NCBI GenBank assembly: GCA_020445335.1
Contig: JAGRGU010000001.1
Coordinates: 1 to 64,000 of the forward strand
Direction: 5' to 3'
From: Gammaproteobacteria bacterium
GTDB lineage: Bacteria > Pseudomonadota > Gammaproteobacteria > Chromatiales > Chromatiaceae
Length of the DNA: 64,000 nt
A program made the translations under genes and the position numbers. The notes under the pieces were generated by a model. It was given only the letters and a program-made list of their open reading frames with translations, did no database searches and was not told the DNA's origin. Position 1 is the stretch's first letter, and each line of letters begins with the position of its first letter. This document shows, piece after piece, positions 18,913 through 28,000 of the stretch.

Positions 18913-20988
18913 ATGAACAACCCGGATCGTGCAATTGAACTCCTGATCATCGATCGTTCGTATGATTCAGCCGAGGAACTGAGTGCAGCACTGCGAAACG
19001 CCGGCTTGGCGATACATCCAAAGCGTGTTGATGGAGAGGAAGGAATACGCTCCGTTCTAAACGACCGGCACTTGGATATCATTCTCTGTTCCGCCGACGT
19101 CGACAGCGGTGAACTGGAGAGAAATATAGAACTGTGCCACGCCGCTGACGGTGACAAGGCACTGATCGTTATCTACAAGGAGCAGGAGTCCGGCCCACTG
19201 TTGCAAGCATTGCAAGCAGGTGCGCGCGACGTTGTATCGATCAACGATACGGAGCACCTGCAGTTTGTCGTCAAACGGGAGTTCAGCGACCTGCAGTTGC
19301 GCCGCGAACTCGCCGCAACGCGTCGAAGCCTGCAGGACGCGGAAGCGCGCTGCAGCATGCTGGTGGAACACTCCAGAGACGCCATCGCCTATATCCATGA
19401 AGGGATGCACGTTCTCGCCAACCCGGTATATCTGTCCCTGTTCGGCTATGTCGACATGGAGGAGTTGGAAGGCCTGCCGATTCTCGACATGATCGCACCG
19501 GATGACCTAAGTCAGTTCAAAAAATTTATTCGCGGTGGGAATCCGAAACAGGGCGAGCTTGAAATCAACTGCCAGAATAGTGAAGGCAAAGCCTTCAAGG
19601 CGCTTCTTGAGTTCTCCGGCGCAACTATCGATGGCGAGCCTTGTACTCAGATAATCATCCGGGACCGCTCTTCCAGTAAAAAGCTGGAGATGAAACTGGA
19701 AGAGGTCAGCAGTCACGATCCACAGACTGGCCTCTACAATCGTCAGTTCCTCAGCAACCGCCTCGATCAGGCCATTGCAACCCAGGAGTACAATGAGAGT
19801 TCGCTGGCCCTGCTCTACATCACCATCGATGAATTTCAGAAGATCCGTAACGAAACCGGGATTGCCGCAAGTGACTCGCTGTTGCAACAGTTCGCTCAGC
19901 TATTGAGCGAAAACTTTGGCGATCAGGAGGTGCTCGCCCGCTTTGGCGATCACAGCTTCACGCTCCTTTTTCGAGGCGACCACGAAGGGGCCACTACACT
20001 CGCAAAATCAATTCACGAGGCCGTCGCCGCTCATCTTTTCAAAACAGAGAAAGATCTGCTTGAGCCACGTTGCAATATTGGTATCGCATTGCTGAGTGAA
20101 GCAACCCCCAGCAGCCAGGAGTTCATCAACAACGCTTACAGCGCCTCCGGCAGCGCACGGGGTAATGGTAATGACGGGACAGCGTTCTATAACGCCGAAG
20201 AGATGCAACCGGAATTCGGTGGTGACGCGAACGAGACCAGGCTCAATGAGCTGATCGAGTCGGCATTGCAAAATGACGGCTTTAAAATGGTGTTTCAGCC
20301 TGTTGTCAGCTTGCAGGGCGAGAGTCGTGAATTCTACGCGGTACTTACACGCCTTATCGATGAGAATGGCGATGAGATCCGGCCAAACCATTTCATGGAT
20401 GCCGCCGTACACGCCAATCAGATGGCCAGAATTGATCGTTGGATCATCAAGAATGCGGTAAAGGAGCTCGTCGCCCAGCGCAGCAAGGGGCAGAAGGTAC
20501 ATTTTTTTGTAACGCTCTCGGCAGACTCCCTGGAAGACAAGGAGACGCTGCTTTGGATATGCGAATGTCTCCGGGAACAGCAAGCGAAAGGCGCTTGGCT
20601 GATTTTCCAGATCAGGGAAGCAGATCTGCGCTCCCACCTCTCGGAGGCCAAGGAACTCCTTGAAGGGTTGAAGAAAATAAAATGTCAGGTAGCCATCGAC
20701 AAATATGGGGTGCTGTCAAAGTCCGACACACTACTGAAGCACCTGCCGATTGACTACGTCAAGTTCGCCCCCGAGCTGGTGGAGGAGATTGCGGTCAATC
20801 AGGAGCGCCAGAACCATCTTGTGCAGCTAAATACCGATACGCAGGAGCATGGGATCAAGACAATTGTAATGGGTGTTGAGGATGCTAACAGCCTGGCGGT
20901 ACTCTGGACGCTGGGTGTCAACTATATCCAGGGCTACTTCCTGCAGGAGCCCTCGGAGAGTATCTCCTACGACTTCGGCAGTGGTTGA
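18913..20988 (+). CDS. FimX-like c-di-GMP protein: receiver-like, PAS, degenerate GGDEF and EAL
   Basis: From the ATG at 18913 the protein is 691 residues, the same length and domain order as Pseudomonas FimX. An N-terminal receiver-like domain (LLIIDRSYDSAEELSAAL) is followed by a PAS domain near residues 150-260, GGDEF near 270-430 and EAL near 450-690. The GGDEF signature reads RFGDHSFTLLF and cannot be catalytic. In the EAL domain the E-x-L signature reads EFYAVLTRL, so the catalytic glutamate is gone. The ligand-binding edges remain: MVFQPVVSL, RIDRWIIKNAV and IQGYFLQEP. This pattern fits a c-di-GMP sensor rather than an enzyme; FimX controls type IV pilus assembly. Confidence 0.85.
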   Translation: MNNPDRAIELLIIDRSYDSAEELSAALRNAGLAIHPKRVDGEEGIRSVLNDRHLDIILCSADVDSGELERNIELCHAADGDKALIVIYKEQESGPLLQALQAGARDVVSINDTEHLQFVVKREFSDLQLRRELAATRRSLQDAEARCSMLVEHSRDAIAYIHEGMHVLANPVYLSLFGYVDMEELEGLPILDMIAPDDLSQFKKFIRGGNPKQGELEINCQNSEGKAFKALLEFSGATIDGEPCTQIIIRDRSSSKKLEMKLEEVSSHDPQTGLYNRQFLSNRLDQAIATQEYNESSLALLYITIDEFQKIRNETGIAASDSLLQQFAQLLSENFGDQEVLARFGDHSFTLLFRGDHEGATTLAKSIHEAVAAHLFKTEKDLLEPRCNIGIALLSEATPSSQEFINNAYSASGSARGNGNDGTAFYNAEEMQPEFGGDANETRLNELIESALQNDGFKMVFQPVVSLQGESREFYAVLTRLIDENGDEIRPNHFMDAAVHANQMARIDRWIIKNAVKELVAQRSKGQKVHFFVTLSADSLEDKETLLWICECLREQQAKGAWLIFQIREADLRSHLSEAKELLEGLKKIKCQVAIDKYGVLSKSDTLLKHLPIDYVKFAPELVEEIAVNQERQNHLVQLNTDTQEHGIKTIVMGVEDANSLAVLWTLGVNYIQGYFLQEPSESISYDFGSG

Positions 20989-21022
20989 TCGGTTTCTAAA
21001 TCGTTCACGTCCCAGGCAATCG

Positions 21023-21544
21023 CTACCAAGGCATAAAGGTATTCATGAACGACATTGGCCGCGAGATACTGTGGTTGATATTTGACATGTCGGAACGCAT
21101 GTATTGTGTGGTATAAGTAATCGACTTTATCGCCCGATCCATCGAATCCATCGTCTGATCCATTGAGTCGATACTCGTCAGCATGGGCTCCAGTGTGCTG
21201 ATATTCTGATTTATATCTTCCATGTTGGCCGCCATGGCCCTGACGTTGGCGGTAAGGTGATTCATATTGTCCGACACCGCCTGAAAGTTGCTTGCCATGA
21301 CCGTCATGTTAGAGTCGACGCTGATGGCAAGATAGTGGATATCCCGGGTCAGACTGTAGATCAGGAAAAAACCGTAACCTGCCAGCAGAATAAAGCCAAA
21401 CAGCGAGGGGTAGACAATCAACTCCCAGCGTCTGGCGCTCGTCTCGAAGGCTTCGGAAAGCCTGTCGAACGATTTATCCACACTATCCTGCCTCACCTGA
21501 TCGGCTCTTGAGGCTTGGCTTTCGTTCATTGACTTCTCAATCAT
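21023..21544 (-). CDS. Single-pass membrane protein with periplasmic coiled coil, unknown
   Basis: 173 residues. A charged cytoplasmic N-terminus of about 40 residues (RLSEAFETSARRWE) is followed by one hydrophobic helix (LIVYPSLFGFILLAGYGFFLIYSL) and then about 105 residues rich in Met, Asn, Ser and Asp arranged like the stalk of a chemoreceptor (FQAVSDNMNHLTANVRAMAANMEDINQNISTLEPML). No enzymatic motif is visible. It lies downstream of the DUF302 gene, beyond a hairpin, and converges with the FimX-like gene. A second in-frame ATG at 21529 is an equally good start. It may be part of the cluster upstream. Confidence 0.7.
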   Translation of the reverse strand: MIEKSMNESQASRADQVRQDSVDKSFDRLSEAFETSARRWELIVYPSLFGFILLAGYGFFLIYSLTRDIHYLAISVDSNMTVMASNFQAVSDNMNHLTANVRAMAANMEDINQNISTLEPMLTSIDSMDQTMDSMDRAIKSITYTTQYMRSDMSNINHSISRPMSFMNTFMPW

Positions 21545-21778
21545 CTCGATTCAGCCTGCTTCAAACTTCCTGACTAAATTATATCGGCACAAGCATAGCA
21601 TAGTTCAGCGCGTAGTGATCCATCGGATGGCAACTGAGGAAACACTCTATCTATCTGTTTAAAAAGGGTTTTAACAGATCTGGCATTTGCACTGAGCGTG
21701 TTCGGGAGATCGATACCGACGGAAGGAAGCGTCGTGGGGAAGAGAAATAGGAACCAGAAACCGACAAAGGAACCTAGT

Positions 21779-21812
21779 GGAACTCGCTCACCAGGCACGG
21801 TGAACGAGTTCC
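21779..21812 (-). terminator. Hairpin terminator of the DUF302/ParA gene group
   Basis: A 14-bp inverted repeat with one mismatch (GGAACTCG-C-TCACC against GGTGA-A-CGAGTTCC) begins 21 bases after the DUF302 stop codon on the minus strand. The following minus-strand bases ACTAGGTTCCTTTG give only a weak T-run, so some read-through into the downstream membrane-protein gene is plausible. Confidence 0.6.
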
Positions 21813-21832
21813 GCTAAATGCGGGGAAACCTG

Positions 21833-22411
21833 CTAAAACTCTCCTTCTGCGCCTCGATGCATAATCTGCAGGATGTGCTCTTTGACCTGTATCGCCTTCG
21901 CTTTCAGTTCAGGAGGCAGGGGTTCACCACCATAGATCATCAGATCCATGTTGAGCGTATAAAGCCACAGCTTGCCCTCCCCGTCCTCAACCATGGTAAT
22001 GCGACATGGCAGATAAGCGGAGAAGGCATCGTTATAGTCGAGCATCTCTTTTGCAATCAGAGAGTTGCAAAACATGTAAATCTTGACGAAACGGTAGGCA
22101 TTGCCACTCTTGGCCTCTACATCCTTGTACAACGGCAACTCCCCAACATTGGACATGTTCAGTTCGTTGGCGACGAACTTCATCGTCTCCTCCACATCGT
22201 CTGCCGACAAGTCCGGATTTACCGGCACCCGCCAAACCGTCGCTTCCGCTCCATTTCCAGAATTCAGGACATTCTGCGCCAGCTCCATGTATACCTTTCC
22301 GGCTTCCGGGTCGAATCGGCCCAAATTATCTTTGTGTTGGACAAACAGGCCAGCCAGAACCACGACCACAGCCAAGCCAACCAAAGCCAACAGGTTTCTA
22401 ATCAACCCCAT
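21833..22411 (-). CDS. Membrane-anchored DUF302 protein
   Basis: 192 residues: an N-terminal membrane helix (LLALVGLAVVVVLAGLFV) and a periplasmic domain of DUF302 type (NAYRFVKIYMFCNSLIAKEMLDY and ITMVEDGEGKLWLYTLNMDLMI). The family is widespread in sulfur- and metal-oxidising bacteria; its biochemical role is unknown, and proposals include ligand binding. GGAGGGAT lies upstream of the ATG. It follows the ParA gene by 39 bp and precedes a terminator hairpin, so it looks like the last gene of the RND-ParA transcription unit. Confidence 0.82.
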   Translation of the reverse strand: MGLIRNLLALVGLAVVVVLAGLFVQHKDNLGRFDPEAGKVYMELAQNVLNSGNGAEATVWRVPVNPDLSADDVEETMKFVANELNMSNVGELPLYKDVEAKSGNAYRFVKIYMFCNSLIAKEMLDYNDAFSAYLPCRITMVEDGEGKLWLYTLNMDLMIYGGEPLPPELKAKAIQVKEHILQIMHRGAEGEF

Positions 22412-22450
22412 TACCTGATCCCTCCTTTGGGAAATTTGTAGTGACTACTC

Positions 22451-23086
22451 TCACTCTTTGACAAGTTCCGGATAGAGCTTCGCGCAGAGCGCATTGAATT
22501 CCGTGGTGCCCTTGGACTTGGTACTCAGTTCAAAAACCGCCAATCCTTCGCTGAACGAGCGCCTGAAAATGGTACGCTGAGAGAGACGTGGCTTGAGAAA
22601 CCGAATCCCCGGAAGTGAAACCAGCGCGGCGGCCGCCTCATCCGTTTCCCGAACCGCGTGATGTGTATCCCCTCGATTTATAAAACCCAGAATCTGGATC
22701 TCTGTTTCACGACCAAGAGAGTTGGCAAACTGGATAAAGCGCTGCGTGGACCAGATGTCTGCCTGAGACGGAGGTACTGGAACCACGATCCGGTCGGCTA
22801 TTCTTATCGCCTGTTTCATCATCTCCAGATCCGCGGTTCCGATATCGATCAACGCCTCGTCTGCCTTGCGCAGCTTCTGTTCATCAAGATATTTTTTCCC
22901 TCGCACCGTTATTGATGGTCGGTACCCCTCCTCCTCCCTGACTTCCGCCACGTCTCTCAGCGTCGCCTGTGGATCCAGATCGATCACCTCGACATTGCAC
23001 TCGGCCCGCGTAAGCCAAACTGCCAGATTGAAGGTGACCGTACTTTTTCCAGAGCCACCTTTCAGACTCCCGACTACCGTTATCAT
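22451..23086 (-). CDS. Orphan ParA-family ATPase
   Basis: 211 residues starting MITVVGSLKGGSGKSTVTFNLA, which is the deviant Walker A motif of ParA/MinD proteins, with VEVIDLDPQAT as Walker A' and EALIDIGTADLEMM as the switch region. There is no parB or parS-like neighbour and the protein lacks the long N-terminal DNA-binding domain of plasmid ParAs, so it belongs to the short class that positions cargo (chemoreceptor clusters, carboxysomes, plasmids). It sits 10 bp after the large secreted-protein gene and before DUF302, so its cargo could be this envelope system; that is inference. Confidence 0.88.
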   Translation of the reverse strand: MITVVGSLKGGSGKSTVTFNLAVWLTRAECNVEVIDLDPQATLRDVAEVREEEGYRPSITVRGKKYLDEQKLRKADEALIDIGTADLEMMKQAIRIADRIVVPVPPSQADIWSTQRFIQFANSLGRETEIQILGFINRGDTHHAVRETDEAAAALVSLPGIRFLKPRLSQRTIFRRSFSEGLAVFELSTKSKGTTEFNALCAKLYPELVKE

Positions 23087-23096
23087 TGTGCCGCCC

Positions 23097-24350
23097 CTAT
23101 CGAAGAACTTCTTTGTCGGCTAACAAGGAAAAGCGCGAGGCTCCCTGTCCAGGAATAGAGGGGCTCACCCCGGTCATCGCAAGTATCGAGGCGTCCTCGC
23201 TTCTACTAGATCGAATCTGGGCATTTGAACCGGCCGGCGTGTAGGCGTTCGCATCCCGCTCCCCGGCTGGTGCCCGCATTGATCGGGAGTGCTGCACTCC
23301 GCCGCTCAACCTGGCGTCCGGTCTGAATCTGTATCGATTCTGATGCACCGCCCGCTGAGCCCGATGCATCAGGTTCGAACGAGAAGTCTCCGCCAACCTA
23401 TAGGTGGCTCTGTCGACTCTCGGGTCATGACGTACTGCAAAATCGGACGGATACTCCCGCCTTGGGCCAGGAATACCGACGAGCGGAGCAACCCGGGCCA
23501 ATTGCCTTAGGCGCTTGTGAGGGCGAGGCGATTTCAGCCCGGCAACCAGCCCCTGTAATGCCCGGCTCGGCCCAAGTGACGGATAAGGTACTGCGTTTGT
23601 TATCGGCCGGAACGCTTTCGTGGGCGTATGGTTTGCGATCGGCGGCCCACCGATTCTGAAAGCAGGACTGGCAGCATACGTACGGGGGCGGAAATCTGCG
23701 AATTTCCGCTTGCGCTCCATCAGTGGCTGAAATGTCGCAGGCCTAAAGCTACTGGCAAACTTTCCGTCCCTCTGCCAGTTACGTTCAGCATAACGAACTC
23801 GGGGTTGCATAAAAGCCGCAGGAGCATAGCGCCCCCTATTGTTCAAAGGGCGGTATCGATAGGCCGTAACATAACCCTGAGTCCTGGCAAACTGCCGGCT
23901 CCAGGGTGCCACCGGCCGGGCGGAAGATGGCCTGTTCGACACCATCGCCTGATACGGGGCTGAATACGGGTACGGCCCCGCGACCTGCTGGGGAAGCGGA
24001 TAACCACGAGGGTGCCAGACACCGACATATCTCTGATCCCCCTCGCTCATCGGGCGAAACCTAAATCTCTGCTGAGCAACGGGCATTGGCATCTGCCTAT
24101 ACGGACGCAGATAGCCGTATCCAACAGCAAACGGCGGCGGGGCGTAATAGAAACCGGGATGTCGGTTGCGCATGGGGCGATAGTTGTACCTTGGGGTAAA
24201 GCTGACAATCTGATGTGACGGAGTCGCCGGTACCACGATGGGCAGGTAACTATGCGGCAACTGTACCGGAGATGCGTTTACCGACTGCGCAGAGAAGCTG
24301 CCAATCAGTGCCAATAGGCCGACTACAATATTTCGTCTGGTATCTTTCAT
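23097..24350 (-). CDS. Secreted Arg/Pro/Tyr-rich protein with repeated F/Y-R-P motifs, unknown
   Basis: 417 residues beginning with a signal peptide (MKDTRRNIVVGLLALIGSF...VNA) preceded by AAGGAAAG. The mature part is low-complexity and strongly basic, rich in Arg, Pro, Tyr, Phe and Ala, with few acidic residues and no cysteine. The tripeptide F/Y-R-P recurs seven times: NYRPM, RFRPM, RYRPL, SFRPA, DFRPR, AFRPI and RFRPD, spread through residues 55-345. Aromatic blocks such as PGFYYAPPPF resemble structural surface or granule-coat proteins. It is 26 bp from another protein with the same motif and 10 bp from ParA. Nothing in it predicts enzymatic activity. Confidence 0.8.
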   Translation of the reverse strand: MKDTRRNIVVGLLALIGSFSAQSVNASPVQLPHSYLPIVVPATPSHQIVSFTPRYNYRPMRNRHPGFYYAPPPFAVGYGYLRPYRQMPMPVAQQRFRFRPMSEGDQRYVGVWHPRGYPLPQQVAGPYPYSAPYQAMVSNRPSSARPVAPWSRQFARTQGYVTAYRYRPLNNRGRYAPAAFMQPRVRYAERNWQRDGKFASSFRPATFQPLMERKRKFADFRPRTYAASPAFRIGGPPIANHTPTKAFRPITNAVPYPSLGPSRALQGLVAGLKSPRPHKRLRQLARVAPLVGIPGPRREYPSDFAVRHDPRVDRATYRLAETSRSNLMHRAQRAVHQNRYRFRPDARLSGGVQHSRSMRAPAGERDANAYTPAGSNAQIRSSRSEDASILAMTGVSPSIPGQGASRFSLLADKEVLR

Positions 24351-24376
24351 AGTGCTTTCCTTAATTTTGCCGTCGC

Positions 24377-24976
24377 CTAGGGTATCGGTCTGAATTTTGG
24401 AGCAACTGGTGCAAAACTGGGCAAATAGCCCACTCCTGCGTCCGGAATTGGAACTTGGTAGTGAGGAGGTTCTGGTGGCCGTTCTCTGCTCCTGGAGTAG
24501 GGCCTTTGTGCCTCACCATTCATTGGCCTGAATACCGGTGCCGGGCCGATGGAGCCATCATCGGCGCGCCAGGAGTAATCGGAACGCCCGATTCTGGATC
24601 GCGGCCGGAAAACCGGATAGGGATCGACTGCCTGAGTCGGAGTATCGCGGAACTTGTAGGACTGCCCGACTTCGGGGAAACGCGATGGAGACCAACTATG
24701 TGAAGGAGGGTTCTCGGAAAGCTGTCCCGGATCCTCCAGCTGAGCAGCGACAGGGGGCCTGAATACGTACCCCCCGACATGGTTTGGCTGTTCGAAGGAG
24801 TGCAATCCCGGCTGCTGGTAGTTGTTGGGATAGCGGCCGGCACCGTAGCCGAAGTCTGCTGCCTCAGAGAGAGTCGGCAACGCCAGGGCCACCACTAACA
24901 TCATCTTTTTCCCGGTAACCCTGATAATTTTACTTCTCCCCAAGAAGTCAATCACTCCACCTTCGATGGCGAGCAT
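24377..24976 (-). CDS. Secreted proline-rich protein with F-R-P motifs, unknown
   Basis: About 175-199 residues. The annotated ATG gives a long N-terminus; a TTG giving MGRSKIIRVTGKKMML as the start of the signal peptide (ending PTLSEAA) is a better fit. The mature part is Pro/Gly/Tyr/Arg-rich and disordered, with four V/K-F-R-P motifs (YVFRPP, PVFRPR, PVFRPM, and KFRPIP at the very C-terminus). The motif is the same as in the downstream 417-residue protein, though overall sequence is not obviously alignable. Both genes are on the same strand as the RND pump 68 bp upstream. No known family is recognised. Confidence 0.75.
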   Translation of the reverse strand: MLAIEGGVIDFLGRSKIIRVTGKKMMLVVALALPTLSEAADFGYGAGRYPNNYQQPGLHSFEQPNHVGGYVFRPPVAAQLEDPGQLSENPPSHSWSPSRFPEVGQSYKFRDTPTQAVDPYPVFRPRSRIGRSDYSWRADDGSIGPAPVFRPMNGEAQRPYSRSRERPPEPPHYQVPIPDAGVGYLPSFAPVAPKFRPIP

Positions 24977-25044
24977 TCAGTTGCTGCAAAGATCATTGCA
25001 AAGGCCGCACAGGGGACACGCCGTCCCACAAGCGTTACCGTTGC

Positions 25045-28000
25045 CTAGGACTCTATGCCGCCAGTATCACTTAGCTTCAGACGTATCCCCCTCCTACCCT
25101 CTTTCTTCGTGGCACCTACTCCGTTTCTCACCATGTCTCCCTGATCCGATTCTGGTTCTTTCGTAGTCGCCTTTGCGCTGGACGGAGTAGACTTCGTATT
25201 CTTAACCACAGCTGCGGCAGACGCGGATTTGTTCCCCGAGCTGCTCGAAGCGCGCTTTTTGGGTGAGATTTTCCGTTTCGTGGCTGCGTTACGCGCTTTG
25301 GATTTTTTGGAACCTGCACCCTCGATGGCTTGTGACCCCGCCTGTGTGCCGGTGGATGCGGCTTCGGTCTTCACTTCAGCGGCTACTGGAGTCTCGACTA
25401 TCTCTGGCTCAGTTCGCTGATCTACCCGCGTTGCAGGTTCCGCGTGCCGCTGCTGCACATCGGAATCTTGGCTTGCAGAGGTTGTCGACGTTATAACCGG
25501 GTCGCTGCCAGCTCCATCGGCAGAAGCGATTGTGCTACCACCGCTACCGCCAGGTGGCGATGAAGGGGGCGTCTGACCACTTTTCGGCGGTACAGCAGGG
25601 GGGGGTTGCTGCGGTTTCGGCTTCCGCTTGAACAGCTGACCCAGCAGCAGAAAAATGCCACGCACCGCATAAAACAGCATCAGCAGAACCGATGCGAACT
25701 TGCTCCAAATCCTGAGAAGCAATGGAGTGGCCTGTACGACGGGCGGGCTTTTTGGGGTCTCGGGCGAGGAATCAAGTGCCGACAACGAACCGTCACCTCC
25801 AATCGCCGCAACCTCAAGCAAGGCCTTGCTCGACTTGATGCATCCCAACGGTATTACGATCAACGTCAGGATAGTGGAGACCATGACACCGGACGCCAAG
25901 GAGATTGCCATTCCCTGAAAAATTGGATCGGTAAAAATAACACTGGAACCGCAGACCAGGGCCAGAGCAGTAATCATGATCGGCCGTGTACGCGTCTTAC
26001 AGGCCCTGATAACCGCCTCGGCAACGGGAATGCCTCGCTGCACTTCGTGGACCGAAAAATCGACCAGCAAAATCGAGTTACGCACGATGATTCCAGCCAA
26101 TGCAATCCAGCCGATCATCGAGGTCGCGGTGAACTCGGCCCCCATGATCGCATGCATCGGGATGATTCCCAGCAGCGTCAAGGGAATCGGCGCCATAATC
26201 AACGCCGGGATGCGGAAGTTGCCGAACTCCCAGACCACCAACATATAGATGAGCACCAGCGCAACCATGAAAGCCGCGCCCATGTCGCGGAAGGTCTCGA
26301 AGGTTACGGTCCACTCTCCGGTCCACTCGAAAGAAGAGACCCTGTCGTCCGCAGGCGGCCCGAACCAATAGGCATCAAGTTTCACGCCATCCGGCGCCGT
26401 GTACTTCTCCTCCAACAGATCCTGGACCTGGAACATTCCATAAACAGGTGCGGCCAGCTCACCACCGACATCCGCCACAACATACTCGATGGAACGCAAA
26501 TCTTTGTGATAGATAATGCCCTCTTCGGGTACCTGTTCGAACCGTCCCAGCTCTCGAAGCGGTATGGCTGCTCCGCTCTGCGATATTATCGGCAAGTCGC
26601 CTAGACGGGTCACCTGCGAACGTTCCGCCAGCGGGACCTGAATGATGATATTCACGGGCTCATGGCCGGCGCGTTGCTTTACGTCCCCAAGCTTCATGCC
26701 GCCAAGCGCCATCGACAGATTCCGGTTGATGGTATCGACCGATATTCCACGACGACGCGACTTCTCCGTATCGACATGGAAGCGCCAGTACTGATAGGGG
26801 TCGCGCATGTAGTTGTCGACATCCCTCAGACTATCAGTCTGAGAGAAAATCTCGGTCAAGTCACTGGCCACCTGCCGCCGCGTTCTATCATTTGGACCAT
26901 GCACTTCTGCAACTACAGACTGCAGAACCGGTGGACCGGGTGGCATCTCCACGATCGAGAAACGGGCGCCCGAGCCTTTTAACACCTCTCCTATATCACT
27001 GCGCGCCTGCACCGCCAACTCGTGACTGCTGCGGTCTCGTTTGCTCTTGTGCAGCAACTGCACCTGAATTTCACCTTGCCAGGGATCCTGACGCAGGTAG
27101 TAGTGGCGCACCATGCCGTTGAAATCGAAAGGCCGTGCCGTTCCCGCGTATACCTGAACCGCAGTGACTTCCGGCATTTTCCGCACCGTTTCCGCCACTC
27201 GGTGCGCGGTATTGACCGTGACCGGAAGCGCTGTCCCCTCCGGCATATCCAGGACCACGGCGAACTCAGGCTTGTTGTCCAGTGGCAACATTTTCACCGC
27301 AACCCACTTGGTATAGAACATGGAACAGGCGAACATAAAGCTGCCCCATAGCACCACCCGGAATATATAGCGCTTGCGCGGATACTCAATCATCGGCGTG
27401 AGGATCCTCCGATAGAGGCCCTCCAGCCACTCCGCCTCCCGATGTTCCCTCTTCTCCGCTGTCGAGAGATACGACATCGTCGGCCGCAGCCAGTTGGAGA
27501 TGGTCAACCAGGGAGTAAATACAAAAGCCGCGAACAGTGATATCAGCATGGCGGCCGAACCCAAAGCGGGAATCGGTTCCATGTACGGCCCCATCATGCC
27601 ACTGACAAAACCCATCGGCAGCAGCGCCGCAATTACCGTGAACGTTGCCAGGATCGTCGGGTTGCCGACCTCGGCTACCGCGTCGATAGCGGTTTCCATG
27701 TCGGTCTTGCCCTCTTCCAGCCAACGTCGATAGATGTTCTCTACCACGACGATCGCATCGTCAACCAGGATGCCGATAGAGAAGATCAATGCAAAAAGAC
27801 TGACCCGGTCGATGGTGTAGCCGGTGATAAAGGCAAAAAAGATCGTCATCAACAACACGACGGGAATGACCAGCACCACGACAATTGCCGGCCGCAATGC
27901 CCTGAAAGCCAGCAACACAAGCAGAAATACAAACCCTGTGGCCACAAAAAGTTTGAAAATCAGTTCGTTAACCTTGTCGTTTGCCGTTTCACCGTAATCG

